Source: Actinomycetota bacterium
GTDB lineage: Bacteria > Actinomycetota > Actinomycetes > S36-B12
DNA length: 64,000 nucleotides
Direction: 5' to 3'
NCBI GenBank assembly: GCA_030645615.1
Contig: JAUSNB010000017.1
Location: 58,038 to 122,037 of the forward strand
Shown here: positions 8,315-16,555 of the stretch, piece by piece
Layout of the letters: each line of letters starts with the position of its first letter
How positions within the stretch are numbered: position 1 is the first letter of the stretch
Made by a program: the position numbers and the translations under genes
The notes under the pieces: generated by a model
Told to the model about the DNA's origin: nothing
The model's input: only the letters and a program-made list of their open reading frames with translations
The model's database searches: none

Positions 8315-9856
8315 GTGCGCTACGGCTTCGCGATCGACCAACGGACCTGCATCGGCTGCCACGCCTGCACCGTCGCCTGCAAGACCGAGCACGACATCCC
8401 CGTCGGCCAGTTCCGTACCTGGGTGAAGTACGTCGACAAGGGTGAGTACCCCAACACCACGCGGGAGATGGGGGTCATGCGGTGCAATCACTGCACCGAC
8501 GCCCCCTGCGTCAAGGCGTGCCCGACCCAGGCGCTGTTCATCCGCGAGGACGGCATCGTCGACTTCGACAACGAGCGATGCATCGGCTGCAAGATGTGCA
8601 TGCAGGCCTGCCCCTACGACGCCATCTACATCGATGAGGAGACTCACACCGCGGCCAAGTGCAACTTCTGCGCGCACCGCATCGATGCGGGTCTCGAACC
8701 CGCCTGCGTCCAGGTGTGCCCGACCCAGTCGATCTGGATGGGCGATATCGAGGATCCCACCAGCGGGATCAGCAAGTTCCTGAGCATCACGCCGGTGAAC
8801 GTGCGCACGCCGGAGCAGGGAACGCGCCCGAACGTGTACTACGTCGGCGCCGACTCCACCGTCCTCGATCCGCTGGCCGCCCCCGTGGACGGCACCTACC
8901 TGTGGGCGGACGCCGACCCGCTTCGCCTCGAGACGGCGGCCGAACTCCCCGGCGACCCGGTCTCGAACGCCCGGCTGACCCTCAACACCGCCCATCCGCG
9001 GCCGTGGGGCTGGAAGGTCTGGACCTATCTGTGGACCAAGTCCATCGCCGCTGGGGCACTCCTGCTTGGGGCGCTGGTCATCCTGCTCACCACGGACCGC
9101 AGCACGCTGATCACCACGGTGGCCCCGTTGGTCACCGAGGTCTTCCTGCTGCTGACCGCGATCCTGCTGGTGTGGGACCTCAAGCGGCCCGACCGGTTCC
9201 TGTTCCTCCTGGATCCGAGGAAGATCAACAGGCGATCCTGGCTGGCCCTAGGCGGCATCTTCCTGACCATCGGCGCTGCCGTAGGCGGCTTGTGGTTCCT
9301 GGCCGGCGCGGCTGATCTGCTGGGCCTCGCCGACTATACGGCCGCCATCGACTGGCTCGCCTGGCCGGCGATACCGGCGGCGGTCATGGTGGCCGGCTAC
9401 ACGGCCTTCCTGTTCGGCCAGGCCGAGGGGCGCGACCTGTGGCAGTCGCCGGTGCTGTTCTGGCACCTGCAGGCGCAGGCCGCGATGGTGGGAGCAGGCG
9501 CGCTGCTGGTGCTGGGTTCGTTCATCCCACCGGCCGAGGGCACCATGATCTGGCTGAGCTGGGCGCTCATCGCCGGGGTCGTTGCGCACCTCCTCATCAC
9601 TGCGGTGGAGTTCGGGGGAAAGCATCCGACGCGCAACGCCGCGATCGCAGCACATGCCATCACTCACGGTCGGTACCGGGCGATCTTCTGGGGCGGCTCG
9701 GTCGGCCTGGCTGTCGTCGGCGCCTTGGCGGCCCTCGTCACGGCGCTGGGCGGGACGGTATGGGTCGCCCTGCTGGCCGGCCTGATCGTCCAGCCTGCCC
9801 TCGTGCTGCACGAGAAGGCGTTCGTGATGGCAGCGCAGGATCCGCCGCTCTCCTAG
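8315..9856 (+). CDS. Fused iron-sulfur and NrfD-type membrane subunit of a molybdopterin oxidoreductase
   Basis: 513 residues join two subunits that are usually separate. Residues 1 to about 185 are a four-cluster ferredoxin (C12IGCHACTVAC22, CNHCTDAPCVKACP, CIGCKMCMQACP, CNFCAHRIDAGLEPACVQVCP), matching SoeB/PsrB/DmsB. From about residue 230 it continues with roughly eight membrane helices of NrfD/SoeC type, including the conserved DLKRPDRFLFLLDP loop. The subunit should carry electrons from the molybdenum subunit next door to membrane quinone. No signal peptide precedes the ferredoxin part, so it faces the cytoplasm. GTG start seven bases after tusA. Confidence 0.9.
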   Translation: MRYGFAIDQRTCIGCHACTVACKTEHDIPVGQFRTWVKYVDKGEYPNTTREMGVMRCNHCTDAPCVKACPTQALFIREDGIVDFDNERCIGCKMCMQACPYDAIYIDEETHTAAKCNFCAHRIDAGLEPACVQVCPTQSIWMGDIEDPTSGISKFLSITPVNVRTPEQGTRPNVYYVGADSTVLDPLAAPVDGTYLWADADPLRLETAAELPGDPVSNARLTLNTAHPRPWGWKVWTYLWTKSIAAGALLLGALVILLTTDRSTLITTVAPLVTEVFLLLTAILLVWDLKRPDRFLFLLDPRKINRRSWLALGGIFLTIGAAVGGLWFLAGAADLLGLADYTAAIDWLAWPAIPAAVMVAGYTAFLFGQAEGRDLWQSPVLFWHLQAQAAMVGAGALLVLGSFIPPAEGTMIWLSWALIAGVVAHLLITAVEFGGKHPTRNAAIAAHAITHGRYRAIFWGGSVGLAVVGALAALVTALGGTVWVALLAGLIVQPALVLHEKAFVMAAQDPPLS

Positions 9857-9890
9857 ACCCGATGACCGCACTCACCGAGAGGCCACGACG

Positions 9891-12782
9891 ATGACATCCC
9901 CCGACCGCACCGCCGCCAAGCGAGGCCCGGCCGCCACTGCGGTGGGCGACGACCGGCCAGAGCACTACGGGCTGCGGGTCCGCGAGACGGTGTCGAACTA
10001 CCCACCGGTCGACACCTGGGACGACGTCGTCATGTACGACGCCAAGGCGCATCCGCGCAAGGTCGAGAAGCACTACATGCTCGTGCCCACGACGTGCTTC
10101 AACTGCGAGTCCGCCTGCGGCCTGCTGGCATTCGTCGACAAGGAGACGAAGGAGGTCGTGAAGGTCGAGGGCAACCCGGCGCACCCCGGGTCGCGCGGTC
10201 GCAACTGCGCCAAGGGGCCGGCCACGATCAACCAGACTTCCGATCCGGAGCGGATCCTGTACCCGCTCAAGCGCGTGGGGAAGCGAGGCGAGGCGAAGTT
10301 CGAGAGGGTCTCCTGGGACGACGCCCTGGACGACATCGCCGGGCGCATCCGCAAGGCCATCCAGGAGGACCGCCACAACGAGGTCATGTACCACGTCGGG
10401 CGGCACGGCGAGGACGGCTTCATCGAGCGCGTCCTGCTGGCCTGGGGCGTTGACGGCAACAACACGCACACCAATATCTGTTCTGCCGGAGCGCGTTTCG
10501 GCTATTCGATCTGGGGTGGCTACGACCGGCCGTCGCCCGACCACGCCAACGCCAAGGTGATCCTGCTGCTGTCCGCGCACCTGGAGTCGGGCCACTACTT
10601 CAATCCGCATGCCCAGCGCATCATGGACGCCAAGGTCCACGGCAACGCCAAGCTCGTCGTCGTCGACCCGCGGCTGTCGAACACCGCGTCCCACGCCGAC
10701 GTGTGGGTCTCGCCATGGCCGGGGACCGAGGCGGCTCTCCTGCTGGCGATCGCCGCCTACCTGTTGCGGACCGACGCAGTGGCCTGGGACTACATCCAGC
10801 GCTGGGTCAACTGGTCCACTTACCTGGAGAACCTGCACCCGGACCTGGATCCACGCGACTTCGAGGCCTTCAAGCGCGTGCTTGCCGACGACTACCAGAA
10901 GTACACGTTCGACTTCGCGGCGCAGGAGTGCCGGATCCCCGCCGCGCAGATCGAGAAGGTCGCGAAGATCGTCGCCGGCTGCGACGGCAAGCTGGCCGCC
11001 CACACCTGGCGTGCGGCGAGCGCTGGGAACCTCGGCGGCTGGGCAGTCGCCCGCGCGTTGTTCTTCCTCACCGTGCTGACCGGCAGCATCGGTCAGAAGG
11101 GTGGCACGAGCCCCAACGGGTGGAACAAGTTCGTCCCCCACGGCCCGAACATGCCGGGCGGGCACGACTCGTGGAACGAGCTGCTGTGGCCGAGCGAGTT
11201 CCCGATGTCGACCAATGAGCTGTCGATCCTCCTGCCCCATTTCCTCCTCGAGGGGCGCGGCAAGATCGACACCTACTTCTCCCGCGTGTACAACCCGGTG
11301 TGGACCAATCCTGACGGGTTCAGCTGGATCGAGGCGCTGTCCGACGAGAACCTCGTCGGGTGCCACGTCGCCATGACCCCAACGTGGAACGAGACAGCGA
11401 TCTGGGCGGACTACGTGCTGCCCTTCGGGCACAGCACCGAACGTCATGACACCCAGTCCTACGAGCAGTACGCGGGGAAGTGGCTCGGCTTCCGCCAGCC
11501 GGTGCGCCGTGTCGCGCTCGAGCGGATGGGCGAGAAGGTCAGTGACACCCGCGATTCCAATCCGGGGGAGGTGTGGGAGGAGACCGAGTTCTGGTTCGAG
11601 CTGTCCTGGCGCATCGACCCGGACGGATCGATGGGAATCCGCAAGTACTTCGAGGCGCCTGGCCGCCCCGGCGAGAAGGTCACCGTTGACGACTACTACG
11701 GGTATGTCTTCGACAACAACGTGCCCGGCCTGCCGCAGAAGGCCGAGAAGGAAGGCCTCACGCCGCTGGCATACATGCGCAAGTACGGGGCCGTCGAGAT
11801 CGCCACGGACCTCTACCGCCAGGACGAGCGCCCGCTGACCCCGGCCGAGCTCGACGGCGCCGTCGCCGACGAGAACGGGGTCTTGCGCAAGCCGGTGACC
11901 CCCGAGACGCAGACGCCCTTGGTCGGCGAGGCAGGTGCCGTAGGCGTCGTCCTGGACGACGGCTCGCAGGTGGCCGGGTGGCTGACGCCGTCCCGCAAGC
12001 TCGAGCTCTACTCGCCGTCGATGGCGGACTTCGGCTGGCCCGAGTATGCGACGCCGTGCTACATCGAGACGCACGTCCACCACACGCAGATCAGCCCTGA
12101 TGAGGGCGAGATGCTTCTCGTGCCGACCTTCCGGCTGCCGACGCTGATCCACACCCGTTCGGGCAACGCCAAGTACCTCAACGAGATCAGCAACAAGCAC
12201 CCGATCTGGATGAACAGCGTGGATGCCCGCAGGCACGGCCTGCAGACCGGCGACATGGTTCGGGTCAACACCGAGATCGGCTACTTCGTGGCGCGGGTCT
12301 GGGTGACTGAGGGGATCCGGCCAGGGGTCATGGCCATGTCGCATCACATGGGCCGCTGGCGCACGACCGACGATGCGGGCAGCCGCTGGGTGTCCGGCAA
12401 GGTCGAGGTCGGCAAGCTGGAGGACGGTCGGTGGCGGCTTCGCTACAAGGAGGGCGTCCGGCCCTTCGTCAGCGAGGACGGCGACTCCATGCGGATCAAC
12501 TGGCAGGACCCGGGGGTGCACCAGAACCTCGCCTTTCCCGTCCATCCGGACACGTGGTCCGGAATGCACTGCTGGCACCAGAAGGTCCGCGTCGAGCGCG
12601 CCCACGACGAGGACAAGTACGGCGACGTCGTCGTCGACACGGCCAAGTCGCGCGAGGTCTATCGCGAGTGGATGGCCAAGACCCGCCCCGGCCCCAATGC
12701 GCAGGGCATGCGGCGTCCGGAGTTCATGATGCGGCCGGTCATGCCGCAGATCAAGGCGTACCGCGTAGACAAGGCTCAGTGA
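9891..12782 (+). CDS. Molybdopterin oxidoreductase, SoeA-like catalytic subunit
   Basis: 963 residues of the DMSO reductase superfamily. Cys69, Cys72, Cys76 and Cys106 (CFNCESACG...RNCAKG) bind the N-terminal [4Fe-4S] cluster, and Cys197 in NTNICSAG-type context (THTNICSAG) is the expected molybdenum ligand, as in PsrA/SoeA/Nap enzymes. There is no twin-arginine signal, so the enzyme is cytoplasmic; length and location fit sulfite dehydrogenase SoeA better than periplasmic polysulfide reductase PsrA. With the preceding subunit and quinone it would oxidise sulfite to sulfate, though polysulfide or another substrate remains possible. The stop overlaps the next gene's ATG. Confidence 0.88.
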   Translation: MTSPDRTAAKRGPAATAVGDDRPEHYGLRVRETVSNYPPVDTWDDVVMYDAKAHPRKVEKHYMLVPTTCFNCESACGLLAFVDKETKEVVKVEGNPAHPGSRGRNCAKGPATINQTSDPERILYPLKRVGKRGEAKFERVSWDDALDDIAGRIRKAIQEDRHNEVMYHVGRHGEDGFIERVLLAWGVDGNNTHTNICSAGARFGYSIWGGYDRPSPDHANAKVILLLSAHLESGHYFNPHAQRIMDAKVHGNAKLVVVDPRLSNTASHADVWVSPWPGTEAALLLAIAAYLLRTDAVAWDYIQRWVNWSTYLENLHPDLDPRDFEAFKRVLADDYQKYTFDFAAQECRIPAAQIEKVAKIVAGCDGKLAAHTWRAASAGNLGGWAVARALFFLTVLTGSIGQKGGTSPNGWNKFVPHGPNMPGGHDSWNELLWPSEFPMSTNELSILLPHFLLEGRGKIDTYFSRVYNPVWTNPDGFSWIEALSDENLVGCHVAMTPTWNETAIWADYVLPFGHSTERHDTQSYEQYAGKWLGFRQPVRRVALERMGEKVSDTRDSNPGEVWEETEFWFELSWRIDPDGSMGIRKYFEAPGRPGEKVTVDDYYGYVFDNNVPGLPQKAEKEGLTPLAYMRKYGAVEIATDLYRQDERPLTPAELDGAVADENGVLRKPVTPETQTPLVGEAGAVGVVLDDGSQVAGWLTPSRKLELYSPSMADFGWPEYATPCYIETHVHHTQISPDEGEMLLVPTFRLPTLIHTRSGNAKYLNEISNKHPIWMNSVDARRHGLQTGDMVRVNTEIGYFVARVWVTEGIRPGVMAMSHHMGRWRTTDDAGSRWVSGKVEVGKLEDGRWRLRYKEGVRPFVSEDGDSMRINWQDPGVHQNLAFPVHPDTWSGMHCWHQKVRVERAHDEDKYGDVVVDTAKSREVYREWMAKTRPGPNAQGMRRPEFMMRPVMPQIKAYRVDKAQ

Positions 12783-13759
12783 TGCTCGGCCTCGCCGCCT
12801 TCCTCGCCATCTTCATCGGCATGGCGGTCGGGCTGCTGGGCGGCGGCGGCTCGATCCTCACGACGCCACTGCTGGTCTACGTCATGGATTTCGACCCGAA
12901 GCAGGCGATTGCCGCGAGCCTGTTCGTCGTGGCCGTCACGTCGGCCTTCGGACTCATCCACCACGCACGTGCCGGTCGGGTTCGCTGGAAGACCGGCCTG
13001 CTCTTCGGCGTGGCCGGCATGGTGGGCGCCTTCGCAGGAGGGCAGGTGGGTGCCCATCTGCCCGGGTCGGTGCTGCTCGCGGCCTTCGCGGTGATGATGG
13101 CCGCCACGGCGATCGCGATGATCCGAGGGCGCAAGGAGGTGGAGGGCAAATCGCACGGCGGTCGACCGATATTCCGCATCCTGATCGACGGCTTCGTGGT
13201 GGGCGTGGTGACGGGCCTGGTCGGAGCAGGCGGCGGGTTCCTGGTCGTGCCCGCCCTCGTGCTGCTGGGCGGGCTGCCGATGCCGATCGCCGTCGGGACC
13301 TCGCTCCTGGTGGTCATGATGAAGTCGAGTGCGGGGTTCCTCGGCTATGCCCTGACCTTCGGCGGGGAGCAGTTCGTGGCGTTCAACCCGGAGACGGAGT
13401 TCGACTGGAACGTCGTCCTGGTCATCACTGGCACCGCCGTGGTCGGCTCGATCCTGGGCGCGCTCCTGTCCGGGAGGATTCACCCCGACCGGCTGCGCAA
13501 GGGCTTCGGGTGGTTCGTCCTGGTAATGGCGGTGTTCATCCTGGCGCAGGAGATCGGCGGCAGCATCCTGGAGTTCGCGCGGGGCTCGACGATCCAGGCC
13601 ATCGAGACGATCGCCGGCATGGTCATCTTCATCGTCGGCATCGTGCTGTTGATCCGCTGGCCGGCGAAGGTTCCCGTGGGTGACTTCGACACGTCCGGAG
13701 CGGATGGGGGAGAGGTCGAGGACCGGGGTACCCGGAACGCCGACTCCAGCGTCCCCTAG
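12782..13759 (+). CDS. TauE/SafE (TSUP) family exporter, copy 1
   Basis: 325 residues with about eight membrane helices in two repeats; each repeat begins with the glycine-rich signature (AVGLLGGGGSILTTPLL and VTGLVGAGGGFLVVPAL). Family members export sulfite, sulfoacetate or related sulfur anions. The ATG overlaps the stop of the SoeA-like gene by one base (TGATG), so it is co-translated with the oxidoreductase, and sulfite or sulfate release is the sensible role. The tail after the last helix is acidic and cytoplasmic. Confidence 0.88.
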   Translation: MLGLAAFLAIFIGMAVGLLGGGGSILTTPLLVYVMDFDPKQAIAASLFVVAVTSAFGLIHHARAGRVRWKTGLLFGVAGMVGAFAGGQVGAHLPGSVLLAAFAVMMAATAIAMIRGRKEVEGKSHGGRPIFRILIDGFVVGVVTGLVGAGGGFLVVPALVLLGGLPMPIAVGTSLLVVMMKSSAGFLGYALTFGGEQFVAFNPETEFDWNVVLVITGTAVVGSILGALLSGRIHPDRLRKGFGWFVLVMAVFILAQEIGGSILEFARGSTIQAIETIAGMVIFIVGIVLLIRWPAKVPVGDFDTSGADGGEVEDRGTRNADSSVP

Positions 13760-13812
13760 CCTCGTCTGGGCTTGACGGCTCCGCGGGGCGGCAGCACGGA
13801 TCAGGAGAAGCG

Positions 13813-13833
13813 ATGAACGCAGGCGGCGAGTGA
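13813..13833 (+). other. Six-codon leader reading frame before moeA
   Basis: ATG at 13813 with a strong AGGAG at 13803-13807 opens the frame MNAGGE and stops at TGA 13831-13833, overlapping the moeA GTG at 13830. The only good ribosome site here serves this mini-frame, so moeA may be reached by translational coupling. Whether the peptide itself matters is unknown. Confidence 0.35.
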
Positions 13834-15005
13834 CGGCGCTCATCGAGGGCGAATGGGCGGCGGCACGTGCCGTGGCCTCGGGCCTTGCGGCTCGTCTAGC
13901 AGACGAGCCGGTGGCCGTCGGCGCCTCAGCCGGTCGCACGCTCGCGGATGACTGCCTGGCCGCGTGCGACCTGCCGAGCTTCGACACCTCGGCCATGGAC
14001 GGGTGGGCGGTCAACGGGCCCTCACCCTGGCGGATCGTCGGCGACGTCGCCGCGGGGCGCCCGTGGAACCGCGAGTTGCGCCGTGGCGACGCCGTCCGCA
14101 TCGCCACGGGCGCCGTGATGCCGTCAGGCGCTACCGGGGTCCTTCGTTGGGAGTCGGCCGTCGTCGACGGGGACCTGGTCCGCGGCGATGTGTCGCCGGG
14201 CGACGACGTGCGACCGGCAGGCGAAGAGTGCCGGGTCGGCGACGTGATCGCCAGGACCGGAACGGACGTCACGCCAGCGCTGGCGGGGTTCCTCGCGGCA
14301 ACCGGCCATGACGAGATCCGGGTGACGCGCCGACCACGGGTGCACCTGATCCTGCTGGGCGACGAGTTGCAGGTGTCCGGGATCCCGAGCGACGGTCGGG
14401 TCCGCGATTCCCTGGGTCCGCAGCTGCCGGGCTGGCTGGATCGGATGGGGGCGGTCGTTGCTGCGCGCGCCCACGTGCCGGATCGGCTGGAGGGCGTCGT
14501 CGCCGCATTCGAGTTCGGCAGCGCGACGGCGGATCTGATCGTGACCACCGGGGGCACCGCGGCTGGGCCCCGTGATCACGTGCACGCCGCCATCGAGCAG
14601 GCCGGCGGACGACTGGTCGTGGATCGAGTGGCGGTGCGCCCGGGTCACCCGATGCTGCTCGCATCGATGCCGGGTCCGGCGGGTGCCGATGTCCCCCTGG
14701 TGGGGTTGCCTGGCAATCCGCACTCGGCCGTCGTCGGGCTGGTCACCCTCGCGGCCCCCATCGTCGACGCGATGCTGGGCCGATCGACGTCGAAGCCGCG
14801 TTGGGTGCCCACCAAGGAGGCGCTGCGGTCGCCTCCTCACCACACGCGACTCGTGGCCGGCAACCTCGTCGACGGGTCATTCGAGCTCTCGCCCTATGGC
14901 GGTTCCGCCATGCTCCGAGGACTGGCCCAGTCATCGGGGTTCGCGGTCGTTCCCGAGGGAGTGACACCGGCGGGCGCCATCGTCCAGTGGCTGCCCCTCC
15001 CCTGA
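13830..15005 (+). CDS. moeA: Molybdopterin molybdenumtransferase
   Basis: Inserts molybdate into adenylated molybdopterin, the last step of molybdenum cofactor synthesis. The 391 residues show the MoeA pattern: FDTSAMDGWAV, ATGAVMP, the MoCF nucleotide site with LGDEL and TTGGTAAGPRDH, and LPGNPHSAV, followed by domain IV. GTG start overlaps the leader frame stop; no other in-frame start has a better site. A cofactor gene directly downstream of a molybdoenzyme suggests dedicated supply. It ends flush against the convergent gene (TGATCA shared region). Confidence 0.9.
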   Translation: MTALIEGEWAAARAVASGLAARLADEPVAVGASAGRTLADDCLAACDLPSFDTSAMDGWAVNGPSPWRIVGDVAAGRPWNRELRRGDAVRIATGAVMPSGATGVLRWESAVVDGDLVRGDVSPGDDVRPAGEECRVGDVIARTGTDVTPALAGFLAATGHDEIRVTRRPRVHLILLGDELQVSGIPSDGRVRDSLGPQLPGWLDRMGAVVAARAHVPDRLEGVVAAFEFGSATADLIVTTGGTAAGPRDHVHAAIEQAGGRLVVDRVAVRPGHPMLLASMPGPAGADVPLVGLPGNPHSAVVGLVTLAAPIVDAMLGRSTSKPRWVPTKEALRSPPHHTRLVAGNLVDGSFELSPYGGSAMLRGLAQSSGFAVVPEGVTPAGAIVQWLPLP

Positions 15006-15857
15006 TCACGGCCAGGGGCCGAACGGAGGATCGGGCGCGCGGCCGGGGCGCAGTGCGACATAGGTCATCCGGGCACCGACGGCGAGCAGGACGATGGCGA
15101 AGGCCCACCGGACGAACGGGCCGCTCAGCGCCAGCGCCAGGCTGGCCCCCGCGAGGGCTCCGACGATGGATCCGATCCCGAAGCGCGATCCTTGGCGCCA
15201 GTCCGTGAGCCCGGGCTTGGAGAGCCGGATGGCACCGAGCAAGGCGATGGGGAGCATGACGGTGAGGGAGGTGCCGTTGGCCAGGTGCTGGCTGAAGCCG
15301 AATGCGGTGACCAGGACAGGGACCAGGAGGATGCCACCGCCGATCCCCAGCAGTGCCGACAGGAGGCCCATGGCCAGTCCGCTGAGGGCGTAGGCCAGGG
15401 CGACCCCGATGCTCAGGGCTGGCACGTCCTCGGCCGCCAGGACCGTGACCTGCGTCGGCCACATGAGCCGGACTCCAGCAATGAGCAAAATGATTCCGAA
15501 GACCATCTGTAGCCGGCGGTCTCCGGTTCGCTGCATGACGTGACTGCCGATCCAGGCACCGGCGAGGCCGCCGACCAGGATGATCGCCGCCGGACCCCAG
15601 GCGACGGCCTCGTCGATCGCGTACCGGACAGCGCCTGCGCCGGCTGCCATGGCCACCATGACAAGTGCCGTGGCTTGGGCGCGCTTCTGCGCCATGTGCA
15701 GGGCCAGCACCAGAAAGGGCACCAGGATGATGCCGCCCCCGACGCCGAGGGCGCCGGAGAAGGCTCCCACGCCAACACCAACGGCGATGTCGCGCGCCAG
15801 CGTGCGGCGGCGCGTGCCGCGCTGGTCCAGGGGAGTCACCAGCTGCGGGCGAGCCAC
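15006..15857 (-). CDS. TauE/SafE (TSUP) family exporter, copy 2
   Basis: 283 residues, about eight membrane helices; the glycine-rich signatures SGALGVGGGIILVPFLV and SALLGIGGGILLVPVLV start the two repeats. It is a distinct paralogue of the exporter at 12782, not a recent copy. The GTG start overlaps the end of the metallo-beta-lactamase gene by 22 bases, so both belong to one leftward unit. Substrate is probably a sulfur oxyanion or organosulfonate, but this is inferred from the family and the nearby sulfur island. Confidence 0.82.
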   Translation of the reverse strand: MARPQLVTPLDQRGTRRRTLARDIAVGVGVGAFSGALGVGGGIILVPFLVLALHMAQKRAQATALVMVAMAAGAGAVRYAIDEAVAWGPAAIILVGGLAGAWIGSHVMQRTGDRRLQMVFGIILLIAGVRLMWPTQVTVLAAEDVPALSIGVALAYALSGLAMGLLSALLGIGGGILLVPVLVTAFGFSQHLANGTSLTVMLPIALLGAIRLSKPGLTDWRQGSRFGIGSIVGALAGASLALALSGPFVRWAFAIVLLAVGARMTYVALRPGRAPDPPFGPWP

Positions 15858-16486
15858 TCAGGCAAGGCCGGGCGTTCGGCGCCCAGCGTCGTGTCCCAGC
15901 CGTGGCCCGGGTACACCCACGTCTCGTCCGGGAGCCGATCGAACAGGCGGGTCACCACCCCGCGGTAGAGGGAGTCGAAGGCCTCCGGCGAGTCCGTCTT
16001 GCCCACACCCCCCGGGAACAGGCAGTCACCCGTGAAGATGTGCGGCGCGCCATCCGGGTCGTCGTACAGCAGCGCGATCGAGCCGGGAGTGTGACCCACG
16101 AGGTGGATGACTTCGAGCGGGCAGTCGCCGACCGTGACGGTGTCGCCGTCGCGTAGCACGAGGTCGGTCGCGACCGGGATGCCGTCGGCGTCGTCGATGT
16201 GAGCCGCCGTGCGTGCCCCCGTGACCCGGGCGACCTCGGCGAGCGCCTGCCAATGGTCCCGATGGCCGTGGGTGGTGACGATGAGGTCCAGCCCGTCAGG
16301 GCCGATGAGGTCCAAGAGCCGCTCGGCCTCGGCGGCGGCGTCCACGAGGACCTGGCTTCCCGTCTCCCGGCAGCGCAGCAGGTAGGCGTTGTTGTTGAAC
16401 GGCCCCACCGCCAGCTTGCTGACCGACAGTCCCCCCAGCTCATGCACATCTGCCGGTCCGGCGACTGTCACCCGCCCGTTATACAT
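15836..16486 (-). CDS. Metallo-beta-lactamase fold hydrolase, glyoxalase II-like
   Basis: 216 residues with THGHRDH (zinc ligands), [20 protein letters not shown] and a final PGHG histidine, the full two-metal site of the glyoxalase II/MBL group. Likely a cytoplasmic thioester or related hydrolase. It lies head to head with uvrA, an arrangement I recognise from other Actinobacteria, so it may predate the sulfur island; yet co-transcription with a TSUP exporter could link it to sulfur. ATG at 16486 has GAGAGGG about six bases upstream. Confidence 0.82.
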   Translation of the reverse strand: MYNGRVTVAGPADVHELGGLSVSKLAVGPFNNNAYLLRCRETGSQVLVDAAAEAERLLDLIGPDGLDLIVTTHGHRDHWQALAEVARVTGARTAAHIDDADGIPVATDLVLRDGDTVTVGDCPLEVIHLVGHTPGSIALLYDDPDGAPHIFTGDCLFPGGVGKTDSPEAFDSLYRGVVTRLFDRLPDETWVYPGHGWDTTLGAERPALPEWLARSW

Positions 16487-16555
16487 TCATGCCCTCTCTA
16501 CCCTCTCTTGGACCAAACGACGCTGACGGCACGATATCCGGTGGAAAGGAGTCCC

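Noticed and set aside
9738..12605. 955-codon open frame on the minus strand
   Set aside because: It lies wholly antisense to the SoeA-like gene, has no recognisable domain, and is explained by the high GC content, which removes stop codons from the opposite strand. The plus-strand gene has a complete set of motifs.
16487..16555. SOS box upstream of uvrA
   Set aside because: No sequence close to the actinobacterial LexA consensus (TCGAAC-N4-GTTCGA) is present between the MBL gene and uvrA.
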